This document shows positions 1 through 9,598 of a stretch of DNA of 64,000 bases, piece by piece. The stretch is from NCBI RefSeq assembly GCF_039536205.1, contig NZ_BAAAYL010000003.1, forward strand, positions 62,001 through 126,000, read 5' to 3'. Both the position numbers and the translations under genes were made by a program. Each line of letters begins with the position of its first letter. Position 1 is the stretch's first letter. The notes beneath the pieces were generated by a model. The model saw only the letters and a list, made by a program, of their open reading frames with translations, did no database searches and was not told the DNA's origin. The DNA comes from Streptomyces sannanensis (lineage in GTDB: Bacteria; Actinomycetota; Actinomycetes; Streptomycetales; Streptomycetaceae).

Positions 1-1511
<1,511 letters not shown>

Positions 1512-2219
1512 TTACTGCCAGCGGTACGGCTTGACGCTGGGGTCGTAAGAGCAGGTGACCATGGTGCCGTTGGTGGCCTTCAGGGTGCGACCGCGGTCGG
1601 CGTTGGGGCAGAACTGTCCGTCAACGACAGGGTGCCCGTTGGAGGTACAGGCATATCCCTGCTTGCCGTCCGGGCAGGTGGTCATGGAGCTTCCGGCAGG
1701 CCTGGTGGTGGTCTTTGTTGGGGCAGGCGTGTGGGACTTGACGGGCTGGGGAGCCGAGGTTGTGGGCGGGGTGTAGGCGGGGTCGTTCTTCTGGTGGAGG
1801 TAGCCGTGGAAACTGGTGGCGCAGTCACCGGCTTTCTGGGCGAGTTTGACGGTAACGGTGGTGGTGGCGGTGACCTTCGTGCCGGGCGCGGGGCTAATTT
1901 CGCAGATGTGCCAGTCGCTGTGGTCGGTGGGAAGTGTGACGTCCTTATGCAGGGCTGTGGCCGTGATGCGCACGGCCGGCAGATCCTGGCCGACGAGTTC
2001 TTCCTGCACCTGCCCGTAGGTCTCGCCCTGTAGTACGGGGATGACCGCAGTCTGAGCGGTGCTTGATGCGGACGGCGCGGAGGACGTGGTGATCGCCGTC
2101 GGCGCCGCTGCCTTGGAGTCGGCCTGCGTGCCGCTTTCGCATGCGGTCAGGGCGAGGACACCGGCGACGACAGCGGCGGCAGGGACGACGAAGCGAGAAA
2201 GCCGCAAGTGCTGGATCAT
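1512..2219 (-). CDS. Secreted PASTA-domain lipoprotein
   Basis: The 235-residue product begins with a basic n-region, a hydrophobic stretch and a lipobox (LTAC, Cys about residue 24), so it should be lipidated and held on the outer face of the membrane. A Ser/Thr/Ala-rich linker follows, then a PASTA-like domain (about 55-110: VIPVLQGETYGQV... ending in TVTVKLA) and a Pro/Thr linker. A Cys-containing C-terminal segment ends in VTCSYDPSVKPYRWQ. PASTA domains usually bind peptidoglycan or muropeptides. The start was chosen because GGAAGG lies 9 nt before ATG 2219; an ATG at 2228 abuts the same site. Exact role unknown. Confidence 0.75.
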   Translation of the reverse strand: MIQHLRLSRFVVPAAAVVAGVLALTACESGTQADSKAAAPTAITTSSAPSASSTAQTAVIPVLQGETYGQVQEELVGQDLPAVRITATALHKDVTLPTDHSDWHICEISPAPGTKVTATTTVTVKLAQKAGDCATSFHGYLHQKNDPAYTPPTTSAPQPVKSHTPAPTKTTTRPAGSSMTTCPDGKQGYACTSNGHPVVDGQFCPNADRGRTLKATNGTMVTCSYDPSVKPYRWQ

Positions 2220-2477
2220 GCCGTCCATCCTTCCGGACTCGCGGCCGTTCAGCGAAATCGAGAATGCGGTACGGCTCCTGAGCGATGGGACGCTCTGCTG
2301 AAATCCCTCGACTTCGGCTACGACGACGTGAAGATCACGTTCGGGGAGCTCCTCGACATCCTCGCGACCCAGCAGCCAGCCCCTACCAACCCGGCCTGAC
2401 CTTGGCCTGGGTGGGGTGGCTGCACCCGTACGGCCACCTCCGGCGCCCAATTCCCCGCTACACGTCAGGGCGGCCGA

Positions 2478-3371
2478 TCATGGTCGAGTGGTGCCGGAGG
2501 CAGCCTTGGTGGCGCAGACGGTGCCCCGGCCCTCGACGATGGCGCAGGCGCGGACGCCGCTCAGGTCGTCCACGTGAATCATGCGGGTGTGAGCGTCGTG
2601 TCCGGTCTGCTGCCGGTACTCCTGTGAGTTTTCATCGTCGTGCCCGATGGCGAGCGTGATGCGGTCTCCCTGGGAGGTGCCGCTCATCTTGGCCCAGGCG
2701 GCGTGGCAGCGGGGACTGTAGCGCAGTTCTACGAGAACTCCGTAGCTACGGCCGCTGTATGCGGTCACGGCATCCTGCGCGCACACCGTGGTGGTCGGCT
2801 CCACGGACGTGCAGGAGGCGCCACTGCATGTGGCGGGCGGCGCGGGCCGGGCCGATGCCGCTGATGCCGAAGGGCGGTCCGCCCCTCCGGTTTGGGTGGA
2901 GCCGGCGAAGTGCCAGGCCAGGAACGCGACGACCAGGACCACGGCCCCTGAGGCAGCGAGGATCGTCAGCACGGTCCTCTTCCTTCCGGTTTCCGCTGGC
3001 ACGGGTGAAGACGCTGAGGCCGTCGTGGTTTGGGGTGCTGGTGTCGAGGACAGCTTGGGGCCGCGGCCGCGTTCCATCTCCGCGCGCTGGTGCAGTTCCA
3101 GAGCCCGGTCGAGTTCCGTATCGCTCGATGGCGTTTCGGTGGCCTGCGTGCGGATCCGCCAGAGCGCCTGGATCGCCTCGACGGCGGGGAGTGTGGCCCC
3201 CGATTCCCATCGTGAGACCGTCGGTTGTTTGGTCCCCAGCTTCTTGGCGACCACGTTCTGGCTCCGGTTGCTCTCCTCGCGCCAGCGCTTGAGTGTCTGC
3301 CCCAGCTCGATTCCTGCGGAAGTCGGCGGCTCCTCGCCGCTGTCGGCGTCGTTTCGAGGCTGGGGGTCCAC
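2478..3371 (-). CDS. Membrane-anchored XRE helix-turn-helix protein with DUF2690 domain
   Basis: The 297-residue protein has an N-terminal XRE helix-turn-helix (LGQTLKRWREESNRSQNVVAKKLGTKQPTVSRWESG, about 20-55). A linker, one transmembrane segment (TVLTILAASGAVVLVVAFLAW) and an exported C-terminal domain with paired cysteines (ATCSGASC, CAQDAV, CHAAW, CAIVEG, VCATK) follow, matching DUF2690 proteins of streptomycetes. The topology suggests a DNA-binding cytoplasmic part coupled to an outside sensor (inference). GTG 3371 is chosen because GGGAG sits 7 nt upstream; the frame stays open to 3482. It is divergent from the L,D-transpeptidase gene, and an inverted repeat lies between them. Confidence 0.8.
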   Translation of the reverse strand: MDPQPRNDADSGEEPPTSAGIELGQTLKRWREESNRSQNVVAKKLGTKQPTVSRWESGATLPAVEAIQALWRIRTQATETPSSDTELDRALELHQRAEMERGRGPKLSSTPAPQTTTASASSPVPAETGRKRTVLTILAASGAVVLVVAFLAWHFAGSTQTGGADRPSASAASARPAPPATCSGASCTSVEPTTTVCAQDAVTAYSGRSYGVLVELRYSPRCHAAWAKMSGTSQGDRITLAIGHDDENSQEYRQQTGHDAHTRMIHVDDLSGVRACAIVEGRGTVCATKAASGTTRP

Positions 3372-3413
3372 CCGCACGCTCCCTATATCCGGTTCAAAAC
3401 ACCAGGTCAAACC

Positions 3414-3445
3414 CCATACGCGCTGCCATGTATATGCACGTATGG
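3414..3445. promoter_or_regulatory. Inverted repeat CCATACG...CGTATGG in divergent promoter region
   Basis: Perfect 7-bp arms (3414-3420 and 3439-3445) flank an AT-richer centre with CATGTATATGCACG. The site lies between the divergent XRE/DUF2690 and L,D-transpeptidase genes, so it is a candidate operator for the XRE protein. No binding data. Confidence 0.4.
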
Positions 3446-3609
3446 CCGGTACCGCGCACAGCGTAGAACCGGCTCGGAACATGGTCCAAGGTGGTCGTCA
3501 GCCGGAGAGAACGTCCCGGCCAATCCCCTTTCCCGGTAGTCCCTGGCCGCGCCGTGCCCTGGCGCGTCACGGACATGCCCGGAGACATGACACGAAAGGA
3601 CTAACCATC

Positions 3610-4671
3610 ATGAACGCGAAGTACCGCACGAGCCTGCGGATCGCCGCCGCCACAGCCGCCTGCGCTGGGAGTCTTTCCGTACTCGGCCTGGCCACGCCCG
3701 CTGGCACCGCCGCCGCCCACGACGCCGGCACCACCCATCCGGCGCGCCTGGCCCAGCCTCTGAACGCCGCCCACCCGGGCGCGAAGGCCGTTGGCGCCTC
3801 GCACGCCCGGCACTGGCCCACGCTGCGCTTCGGCAGCCGCGGGCCGGCGGTCAGCGCAGTACAGCACCTGCTGACCGCGCGGGGGCACGCGGCGAAGGCG
3901 GACGGCGTGTTCGGCTCCCGCACCGCGGCCGCGGTGAAGGCCTTCCAGCGCCAGCACCACCTCAACCCCGACGGCGCCGTCGGCACCAACACCTGGAACG
4001 CGCTGATCGTCACCGTGCGCCCCGGCAGCCGCGGGCACGCGGTCACTGCGGCCCAGCAGCTCCTGACCGCGCGGGGGCACGCGGCGAAGGCAGATGGCGT
4101 GTTCGGCTCCCGCACCGCGGCCGCGGTGAAGGCCTTCCAGCGCCAGCACCACCTCATCCCCGACGGCGCCGTCGGACCCGACACCTGGAACGCCCTGGTG
4201 AACGGCCTCGCCAGCACCACGCCCGCTCCGCGCGGGTACGTGCTGAAGTTCATCAAGAACTGGAACGCTCCGGGCAACTCGAAACTCGCCCTCTACCACG
4301 ACGGCCAGCTCATCAAGAGCTACCGTGCCGGGTCCGGCATGGGCAGCACGAACGAGTGTGCCAAGGAACGCGGTTGGCTGCCCAGCGGCACCTACAAGAT
4401 CCTCGGGCACCAGACCAACCGCGACACTGCGATCAAGGGCTACGCCATCCACCTCGCTGACAAGACCTGCCACCCCGAGCACGGCCAGACGGCCGTCCTG
4501 CGCGGCGATCTGTTCATCCACAGCAACATGACCAAGAACGGCGCCAGCCGATGGCACGGCAGCTACAAGTCCAAGGGCTGCATCAAGCTCGCCCCCGCCG
4601 ACATCAAGAACCTGTTCGCCCACCTGAACCAGGCCCACTGGCCCAAGAACCTGACCCTCCAGGTCAGCTGA
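3610..4671 (+). CDS. Secreted L,D-transpeptidase-like enzyme with two peptidoglycan-binding repeats
   Basis: The 353-residue protein starts with a signal peptide (to about residue 35, ending TAAAHD). Two near-identical PG_binding_1 repeats follow (about 75-130 and 137-195, each with FGSRTAAAVKAFQRQHHL). The catalytic domain has His304 in LFIHS, His316 and Cys324 in the SKGCIKL motif, which fits YkuD/ErfK-type L,D-transpeptidases. These make 3-3 peptidoglycan cross-links or attach proteins outside the cell. GAAAGGA about 9 nt upstream supports ATG 3610. The repeats are almost identical even at DNA level, which suggests recent internal duplication. A terminator hairpin follows. Confidence 0.85.
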   Translation: MNAKYRTSLRIAAATAACAGSLSVLGLATPAGTAAAHDAGTTHPARLAQPLNAAHPGAKAVGASHARHWPTLRFGSRGPAVSAVQHLLTARGHAAKADGVFGSRTAAAVKAFQRQHHLNPDGAVGTNTWNALIVTVRPGSRGHAVTAAQQLLTARGHAAKADGVFGSRTAAAVKAFQRQHHLIPDGAVGPDTWNALVNGLASTTPAPRGYVLKFIKNWNAPGNSKLALYHDGQLIKSYRAGSGMGSTNECAKERGWLPSGTYKILGHQTNRDTAIKGYAIHLADKTCHPEHGQTAVLRGDLFIHSNMTKNGASRWHGSYKSKGCIKLAPADIKNLFAHLNQAHWPKNLTLQVS

Positions 4672-4691
4672 CACAACTACCCATCAGGTAG

Positions 4692-4722
4692 GGGCTTCCC
4701 GGGCACAGCGCCTGGGAAGCCC
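4692..4722 (+). terminator. Intrinsic terminator-like hairpin after L,D-transpeptidase gene
   Basis: GGGCTTCCCGGG pairs with CCTGGGAAGCCC with one wobble, 20 bases after the stop codon. There is no T-tract, which is common in streptomycete terminators. Confidence 0.65.
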
Positions 4723-4936
4723 GCGTCGCATGGACAGCAGCGGTGGTCGGGTACCGTCACCGCGACGCCAGCGTCGCCGCATCCGGCCGGCAGTAAGGAG
4801 CGGATCCGATGACCCCCGATGCGCTCCCGTCGGTCCGAGACTTCCTCCACCTCCCGCTCCTGGCCGGACCCAGCAGGTGTCAGCCCACCCTTGCGCCCCG
4901 GTGCGGCGCGGGGCCGTACCGGGGCGCGGGGGTTCG

Positions 4937-5122
4937 TCAGGCGGTAAGAACGACATGCGGAACTCCGCCGCAGGACGGATCCAGGTCGACGGTGACCGTC
5001 TGCGTGTCACCGTGGACAGTGAAGACAGTGACCCAGGACGCGGTGTCGCGCTGAATCGCCAGGGCCTTGCGAGCAGCGTCGAGCGGATCGGCCGCGCCCA
5101 GGTCGATCTCCCCGAAGGCTGG
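4937..5122 (-). pseudogene. Coding-like tail in frame behind the EEP gene stop
   Basis: Directly after the TAG of the endonuclease/exonuclease/phosphatase gene the same frame stays open for about 60 codons with strongly coding third positions (GEIDLGAADPLDAARKALAI... ending GVPHVVLTA then TGA at 4937). No start codon is available, so this is either a decayed separate gene that lost its 5' end or an extension reached only by stop readthrough. Family not recognised. Confidence 0.4.
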
Positions 5123-6091
5123 CTAGAGGTTGAACGTGGCCACCACGGGCGAGTGGTCGGACGGCTTGTCGTGCGGCGCGGCCGGGTGCGTGGCCACGAC
5201 GGACGGCAGCTTGTTGGTTGCGGTGTGGACTTCCTGAAGCTTGCCCAACAGGGAGTGGCTGATGAGGATGTGGTCGATGAGCTCGTGCTGGCCTTCGAAG
5301 ACGCGGGAGTAGCCGCCTTGTTCGAGGATGCGCGGGGCGAGATTCCACAGCCGTTTGGCGTCGCCCTGGTCGGGGTGGTCGAAGCCGCCGGTGCCGATCT
5401 GCGAACCGGGCGGGCCGTAGAGGATTTGGGTGGTGGCAGCCTGCCAGTCGTCGTTGAAGTCGCCCAGCACGATGACATCGCGGTTGGTGCCCTCGCCCTG
5501 GAGCAGCTCGTCGGCCAGGGCGCGCATGGTGACGGCTTCGGCGCTGCGGCGGAAGAGGGCGTAGGCGGCGTAGCGGGCGCGCAGGCCTTCGTCGTGGGTG
5601 CTGTGCTGGTTGCCGGGGAAGGTCAACAGCTTCGATTTGAGGTGGCACACGGCCACGTGGAGACTCTTGCCGGGGGCCGGCTCTACGCGGACGGCCAGGC
5701 CGCCGCGGCCCATCTCGTGGATGGTGCTGGCGTCGTCCTCGACCTGGACCGCGCCGAGGTGGGCGGGGAAGTTGACGCGCTGCTGGATGTCGAGCAGGGG
5801 CCAGCGGCTGATGACGCCCACCCGGATGCCGCGACCGTCGGGGTGGTCCGAGATGGCGGTGTGCCAGGTTCCCGTCAGCTTCTTCACCAGGTCCTCCAGG
5901 GTTTCCTGGCTGCCAACCTCCTGCACCCCGAGCAAGTCCGGCCCGATCTCGGTGATCACCCCGCCCAGGGCGTCGACCTTGTCCTCGTAGGCGGCGTCGT
6001 CCTTGGCTGCACACTTGGTGGTGGAGGGTGGGCTGCCCGGTGGCAGCGGCCGACAGAAGTTCTCCAGGTTCCACGTCCCGATGATGCTCAC
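5123..6091 (-). CDS. Endonuclease/exonuclease/phosphatase family hydrolase
   Basis: All hallmark motifs of the metal-dependent EEP fold (DNase I, exonuclease III, inositol-phosphatase-like) are present in order: GTWNLENF near the N-terminus, LGVQEVGS, HLKSK, GDFNDDW, IDHILIS and a terminal SDHSPVVA. The 322-residue length is normal. No signal peptide is visible, so it is probably cytoplasmic and acts on nucleic acid or another phosphodiester. GTG 6091 is preferred because GGGGAG lies about 5 nt upstream; ATG 6106 is the alternative. With the ligase at the left edge and the polynucleotide-kinase-like gene at the right edge it may belong to a nucleic-acid repair set (inference). Confidence 0.85.
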   Translation of the reverse strand: MSIIGTWNLENFCRPLPPGSPPSTTKCAAKDDAAYEDKVDALGGVITEIGPDLLGVQEVGSQETLEDLVKKLTGTWHTAISDHPDGRGIRVGVISRWPLLDIQQRVNFPAHLGAVQVEDDASTIHEMGRGGLAVRVEPAPGKSLHVAVCHLKSKLLTFPGNQHSTHDEGLRARYAAYALFRRSAEAVTMRALADELLQGEGTNRDVIVLGDFNDDWQAATTQILYGPPGSQIGTGGFDHPDQGDAKRLWNLAPRILEQGGYSRVFEGQHELIDHILISHSLLGKLQEVHTATNKLPSVVATHPAAPHDKPSDHSPVVATFNL

Positions 6092-6117
6092 CGCTACTCC
6101 CCACATCGTCGACTAGG

Positions 6118-6324
6118 GTGCGACCAGTGTTTCGGCCGCAATCCAGACAGCCCAGTCCCAGGCCGGAACGCGCCTCCAGATTCACCCGACCGCGGGAGAT
6201 CGCCGAGCTCGGCCTGGACGAGTCGAAGAACTTCGTGAAGCTCCGGCAGACAGTGCGCCAGGCCCTCGCCGAGTCCCCGTATGCCGAAGAGCTGGACCAG
6301 TTGGTGCGGCTGCTCCTTGAGTAG
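6118..6324 (+). CDS. Small unknown protein, possibly a remnant
   Basis: A 68-codon frame from GTG 6118 is divergent from the EEP gene, with only 26 bases between the starts. The C-terminal two thirds (REIAELGLDESKNFVKLRQT... ELDQLVRLLLE) are charged, helical-looking and have strong GC-rich third positions; the first 20 codons look less coding. No RBS is clear. It could be the tail of an older gene. Function unknown. Confidence 0.4.
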   Translation: MRPVFRPQSRQPSPRPERASRFTRPREIAELGLDESKNFVKLRQTVRQALAESPYAEELDQLVRLLLE

Positions 6325-6392
6325 GCCCGGGCAGTCTGCTCGCGCTGAAACGGCGGACCAGCCTCACGATCCATTCAGGGCCGACGGCAGGT

Positions 6393-6640
6393 TCAGGTAG
6401 TCCTCCGTGGGGTCCAGCCTGGTGGTGAGCACCAGTGGTTGCCAGAGGCGTATCGGCTCCAGGTGCCTCCGGCTTCGGAGGCCAGCTTGGCCGTGGTAAC
6501 CCGGTGATAGCTCAGAGCCTCCGCGACGACCGGGGCGGGCATCTCCAGGACGTGCTGTCGGATCGCGGCGGTGCGGCCGGCGGTGGTGGGGATGCCGAGG
6601 TCGTTGAGGATGGCCGCAAGGACGTCGGGGTGAAGTGGTT
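6393..6640 (-). pseudogene. Remnant of a streptomycete site-specific integrase (C-terminal piece)
   Basis: The segment QPLHPDVLAAILNDLGIP... AIRQHVLEMPAPVVAEALSYH... EAGGTWSRYASG matches, from memory of the family, the extreme C-terminus of streptomycete tyrosine-recombinase-type integrases, which end in WxRYAPGDH. The recombinase catalytic domain and N-terminus are absent, and the frame drifts into unrelated sequence at both ends. It lies directly downstream of the truncated relaxase, so both are probably leftovers of one decayed integrative element or plasmid. Confidence 0.6.
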
Positions 6641-6753
6641 GCCCGGCTCGGCGGCCGCCGGAAGAGTAACCCCCTTTCCACATTCGCGACTGCACGTGTG
6701 GCTGCGGCGAGACCACCGCCCACGACCTCGTTCCCGGCCACGAACTCCGCGTC

Positions 6754-7680
6754 TCACACGAGACTGACAGACAGGGTCCAGACCCGGGTCCGCAAGCACT
6801 TCGGTGGCTCCGCGCTCACCTTCATCACCTGGTTCGACGCCGAACTCCCGGCCGTGTGACCTGACGGACCACAGACACGGGACGGTCGCAGGCCCGGCGT
6901 CACCTCCCGGGGCACGGTCGCCAGGCCCAGCTCTTCACACACCTCGGTCGTCATCGTGAGGGTGTAGAGCGTCCCGGCCGCCACGACGTGCTGGTACAGG
7001 CGGCGGGTGTCGAGGGCGCCCCACACAGGCTCTCCGTCGTCGTCCAGGCGCTGCACCCGGTTCAGGATCAGGCAGTGGTCATGGAGTAGAGGGAAACCGT
7101 CTCTGTTGTCGAAGTGCCGGTACGCCGCGACGGCCAGGGTCGGCGTCTTTGCACGCTCGCGGCCGGAGGACCACCGGGTCTCCGCGACCTCATCCTCCAG
7201 CCACTGCAGCACAGTGGCGATGGCCCGTTCGTGCGCCTGCTCGATGACCCGGCACGTCTTCTCGTCTCCCAGCGCCCACAGGACGATCAGGGATGCCTGC
7301 GGGCGGAACACGAAGTCGAGCGCGAGCAGCGGGATCTGCTTCCGCTTCTCGATGTCCTCGATCGGCTGCCCGAGGACCGTGGCCAGCCGCGCCGTCTCCA
7401 GGTCGGCGCCGTCGTCCAGAAGCTCGCGCTCGATGCGGTCGGCATCCGGGTGCCGACCCTGCCCGAACAGCAGCTCCATCTGTCGCTGCGTCACCGTCTG
7501 CCCGGCGGTGAACCCGAGGGCAGGCAGGCCGCGCCCCATCCACACCCCAGGCGGGAGCCCGGCCTGCTCCTGGGCGTCCTTCATCGGCGTGCGGGCCGGA
7601 CGGCGACCGTCCCCGAAGGCCACCCCACGCACGTAGTACCGCCAGGCGTTACGCCTCTGGACCTTCGCAACGCTAATCAT
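6754..7680 (-). pseudogene. Truncated MobF/TrwC-type relaxase (copy 1)
   Basis: Residues 1 to about 264 are a close paralogue of the relaxase at 29.2-31.1 kb. Shared are the start ISVAKVQRRNAWRYYVRG with paired tyrosines and the histidine motif FPLLHDHCLILNRVQ, and the last common residues are PREVTPGLRP. After the junction near base 6888 the frame continues into unrelated codons to 6754, so the C-terminal half is lost. Family knowledge: such relaxases nick oriT and attach to DNA through Tyr. The HUH core and tyrosines remain, so a short nicking protein is conceivable, but I call it a truncated copy. Confidence 0.8.
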
Positions 7681-7912
7681 CCCCACAGGGAAAACCGGCT
7701 CTGACCTGCGAAAAAGAGCGATCCCGTGGGGCGGGAGGGTTCACCAGAACTTCACGGCCGATCCCGCACGGCGGGCACCAGCGGCGACGTCACGCCCGCC
7801 CGGCGAACAACGCCTTTCGCACCCGCTGCCCCTACAGAGGGCCATGCAAATGCTGCGCGGCAGCCGGCCACCCACGCCTCAACACCCAACAACCGACAGC
7901 AGACGACTCCCC
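7681..7912. promoter_or_regulatory. Relaxase upstream region copy 1: paired palindromes, oriT candidate
   Basis: This stretch is homologous to 31100-31320 upstream of the second relaxase. It holds two CCCG-N5-CGGG palindromes, CCCGTGGGGCGGG (7723-7735) and CCCGCACGGCGGG (7763-7775), exactly 40 bp apart, plus ATGCAAATGCTGCG (7844-7857). Conservation in both copies and the position before relaxase genes fit an autoregulatory operator or an origin of transfer. No nic site can be assigned by eye. Confidence 0.5.
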
Positions 7913-7921
7913 GTCAATGGC

Positions 7922-7956
7922 GGAAGGGGGTGCTTATGTCGTAAACACCCCCTTCC
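7922..7956. terminator. Perfect 11-bp hairpin with TTATGTCGTAA loop
   Basis: GGAAGGGGGTG (7922-7932) pairs exactly with CACCCCCTTCC (7946-7956) around a 13-nt loop containing TTATGTCGTAA. It may be a terminator or an attenuator before the sugar cluster. The loop resembles the nearby palindrome at 8003. Confidence 0.5.
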
Positions 7957-8002
7957 CAGCTCGGCTCTACACCTCGGGTGGGGAGGGCTCCGTGGCGCGA
8001 GA

Positions 8003-8017
8003 GCTTACGACGTAAGC
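8003..8017. promoter_or_regulatory. Palindrome GCTTACGACGTAAGC
   Basis: Perfect 15-bp palindrome 150 bp before the UDP-glucose dehydrogenase gene. Its core TTACGACGTAA equals the core of the parS-like sites at 50-53 kb, but the flanks differ (GC instead of AT). Candidate operator or extra partition-protein site. Confidence 0.45.
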
Positions 8018-8169
8018 ACTTGAACGCGGAAGTGCAACACACGCTGCTGGGGACTGCCCCGTCACACCCCAGCCACGACACAGGCCCAACAAACACGCTC
8101 ACAGCGTGCTCTATGGTCGGATGGGGCTGAGGGGCAGGGCGTCTCGACGCCAGAAGGGTGAACGGACCA

Positions 8170-9480
8170 ATGCTGGAGAAACGCCGAATCGCTGTTTTCG
8201 GTGCGGGCTACATCGGCCTCGTGACCGGCGCCTGCTTCGCCAAGCTGGGGCATAAGGTCGTCGTTCGTGACATTCAAAAGGAGCGCATCGACATTCTCCA
8301 CAACGGCGGTGTCCCAATCCATGAGGACGGGTTGGGCGAGTTGGTCGCGGAGAACACCGACCGCCTGACGTTCACCCTCGACGCCGAGGAAGCCGTCCGG
8401 GATGCGGACGTCGTGTACGTGTGTGTGGACACCCCTTCGACACCGTCCGGGGACGCCGACCTGTCCAGGATTTTCCAGGTCATCGACGCATTGCGCGGGG
8501 CCCGTCATCTGGCCGCCGTGGTGGTCAAGAGCACGGTTCCCGTGGGTACCGGTGCGCGGGTCAGGGCTGCGATGGACCGGGCGGGACTCCAGCACGTCGG
8601 GTACGCCTCGAACCCCGAGTTCACCGCCGAGGGACAGGCGGTGCGGGACTTCATGCACCCGGATCGAGTGGTGATCGGCGCCGATGATCCCGAGATCGCG
8701 AAGCTGGTCGCGCAGCTGCACGAGGGTGTGGACGGACCGGTCGTCGAGATGGACATTCCGTCGGCGGAAATGGTGAAGCTGGCCGCCAACGCACTCCTGG
8801 CCACAAAGATCAGTTTTACTAATGAGATCGCGACGGTCTGTGAGGCGACGGGCGCCGACGTTGAGCACGTCGTTCGTGCGGTGGGCCTCGACCACCGGCT
8901 CGGGCCGCACTACATGAGACCTGGTGTGGGGTGGGGCGGCAGCTGCTTTCCCAAGGATTCCCGGGCGTTGCGGGCCATGGCCAGCAATTCCGGGTACTCG
9001 TTCCAGATGCTCAGCTCCGTGATCGAGGTGAACGACCTCCAGCCGCGGCGGGCGGTCCAGCGGTTGAAGGACGAGCTGGACGGCTTTCTCCATGACCGGA
9101 CCGTCGCTTTGTTGGGCATCGCGTTCAAGCCGGGAACGGATGACGTGCGCGAGGCCCCGAGCACGATCCTCGCCTCCCGGCTCCTGGCCGAGGGTGCTGC
9201 GGTCCGCTGCTGGGATCCACTCGCCCGCCCGCTCGATACCGTTCCGTGGTCGTCGACCACTCGCTATGCCACGCCTGTGGAAGCCATGACCGGCGCGGAC
9301 GCGGTGATCATCGTGACGGACTGGCCGGAGCTGCGGGATGTCTCCTGGGACCGGGCGGCGGCCGCGATGGCTCGCCCGCTGATCTTCGACGGACGTAATC
9401 TGCTCGACCCGCAGCGGATGGGCTCGCTCGGCTTCACTTACATGAGCGTGGGCCGAAGGACAGTACGCGGCACGGCGTGA
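8170..9480 (+). CDS. UDP-glucose 6-dehydrogenase
   Basis: The 436-residue protein has the Rossmann NAD site GAGYIG (10-15), the KSTVPVGT motif (120-127), NPEF (148-151), the central KLAANALLATKISF helix and the catalytic cysteine Cys259 in GWGGSCFPKD. The C-terminal UDP-binding domain contains AFKPGTDDVREAPS. It oxidises UDP-glucose (or a close NDP-sugar) to the uronic acid in the cytoplasm. ATG 8170 is used; GTG 8158 with an adjacent GAAGG is possible. It converges on the glycosyltransferase operon, with a strong two-way terminator between them, and presumably supplies UDP-glucuronate to it (inference). Confidence 0.92.
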   Translation: MLEKRRIAVFGAGYIGLVTGACFAKLGHKVVVRDIQKERIDILHNGGVPIHEDGLGELVAENTDRLTFTLDAEEAVRDADVVYVCVDTPSTPSGDADLSRIFQVIDALRGARHLAAVVVKSTVPVGTGARVRAAMDRAGLQHVGYASNPEFTAEGQAVRDFMHPDRVVIGADDPEIAKLVAQLHEGVDGPVVEMDIPSAEMVKLAANALLATKISFTNEIATVCEATGADVEHVVRAVGLDHRLGPHYMRPGVGWGGSCFPKDSRALRAMASNSGYSFQMLSSVIEVNDLQPRRAVQRLKDELDGFLHDRTVALLGIAFKPGTDDVREAPSTILASRLLAEGAAVRCWDPLARPLDTVPWSSTTRYATPVEAMTGADAVIIVTDWPELRDVSWDRAAAAMARPLIFDGRNLLDPQRMGSLGFTYMSVGRRTVRGTA

Positions 9481-9521
9481 CCTTCCGGCCCGTCCGGCGA
9501 TCGTGAGCGGTTGCCGAGCGG

Positions 9522-9591
9522 GGCCGGAGTACGTCGCTGGGCCGGGTCTGTCGAGATCTCGACGGACCCGGCCCAGCGACGTACTCCGGCC
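9522..9591. terminator. Bidirectional terminator, 35-bp hairpin arms
   Basis: A 70-base inverted repeat with arms 9522-9556 and 9557-9591 matching at 34 of 35 positions (one wobble pair) around GATC. It lies exactly between two convergent genes (stops at 9480 and 9599). Arm length is unusual for a plain terminator. Confidence 0.85.
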
Positions 9592-9598
9592 GTGGTCT

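Noticed and set aside
3601..4674. 357-codon minus-strand frame
   Set aside because: Antisense to the L,D-transpeptidase, whose domains are clear; the repeated look comes from its two binding repeats.
9522..9591. Linear-plasmid telomere palindrome
   Set aside because: Single hairpin between convergent genes, not a terminal array of several palindromes; no telomere genes seen.
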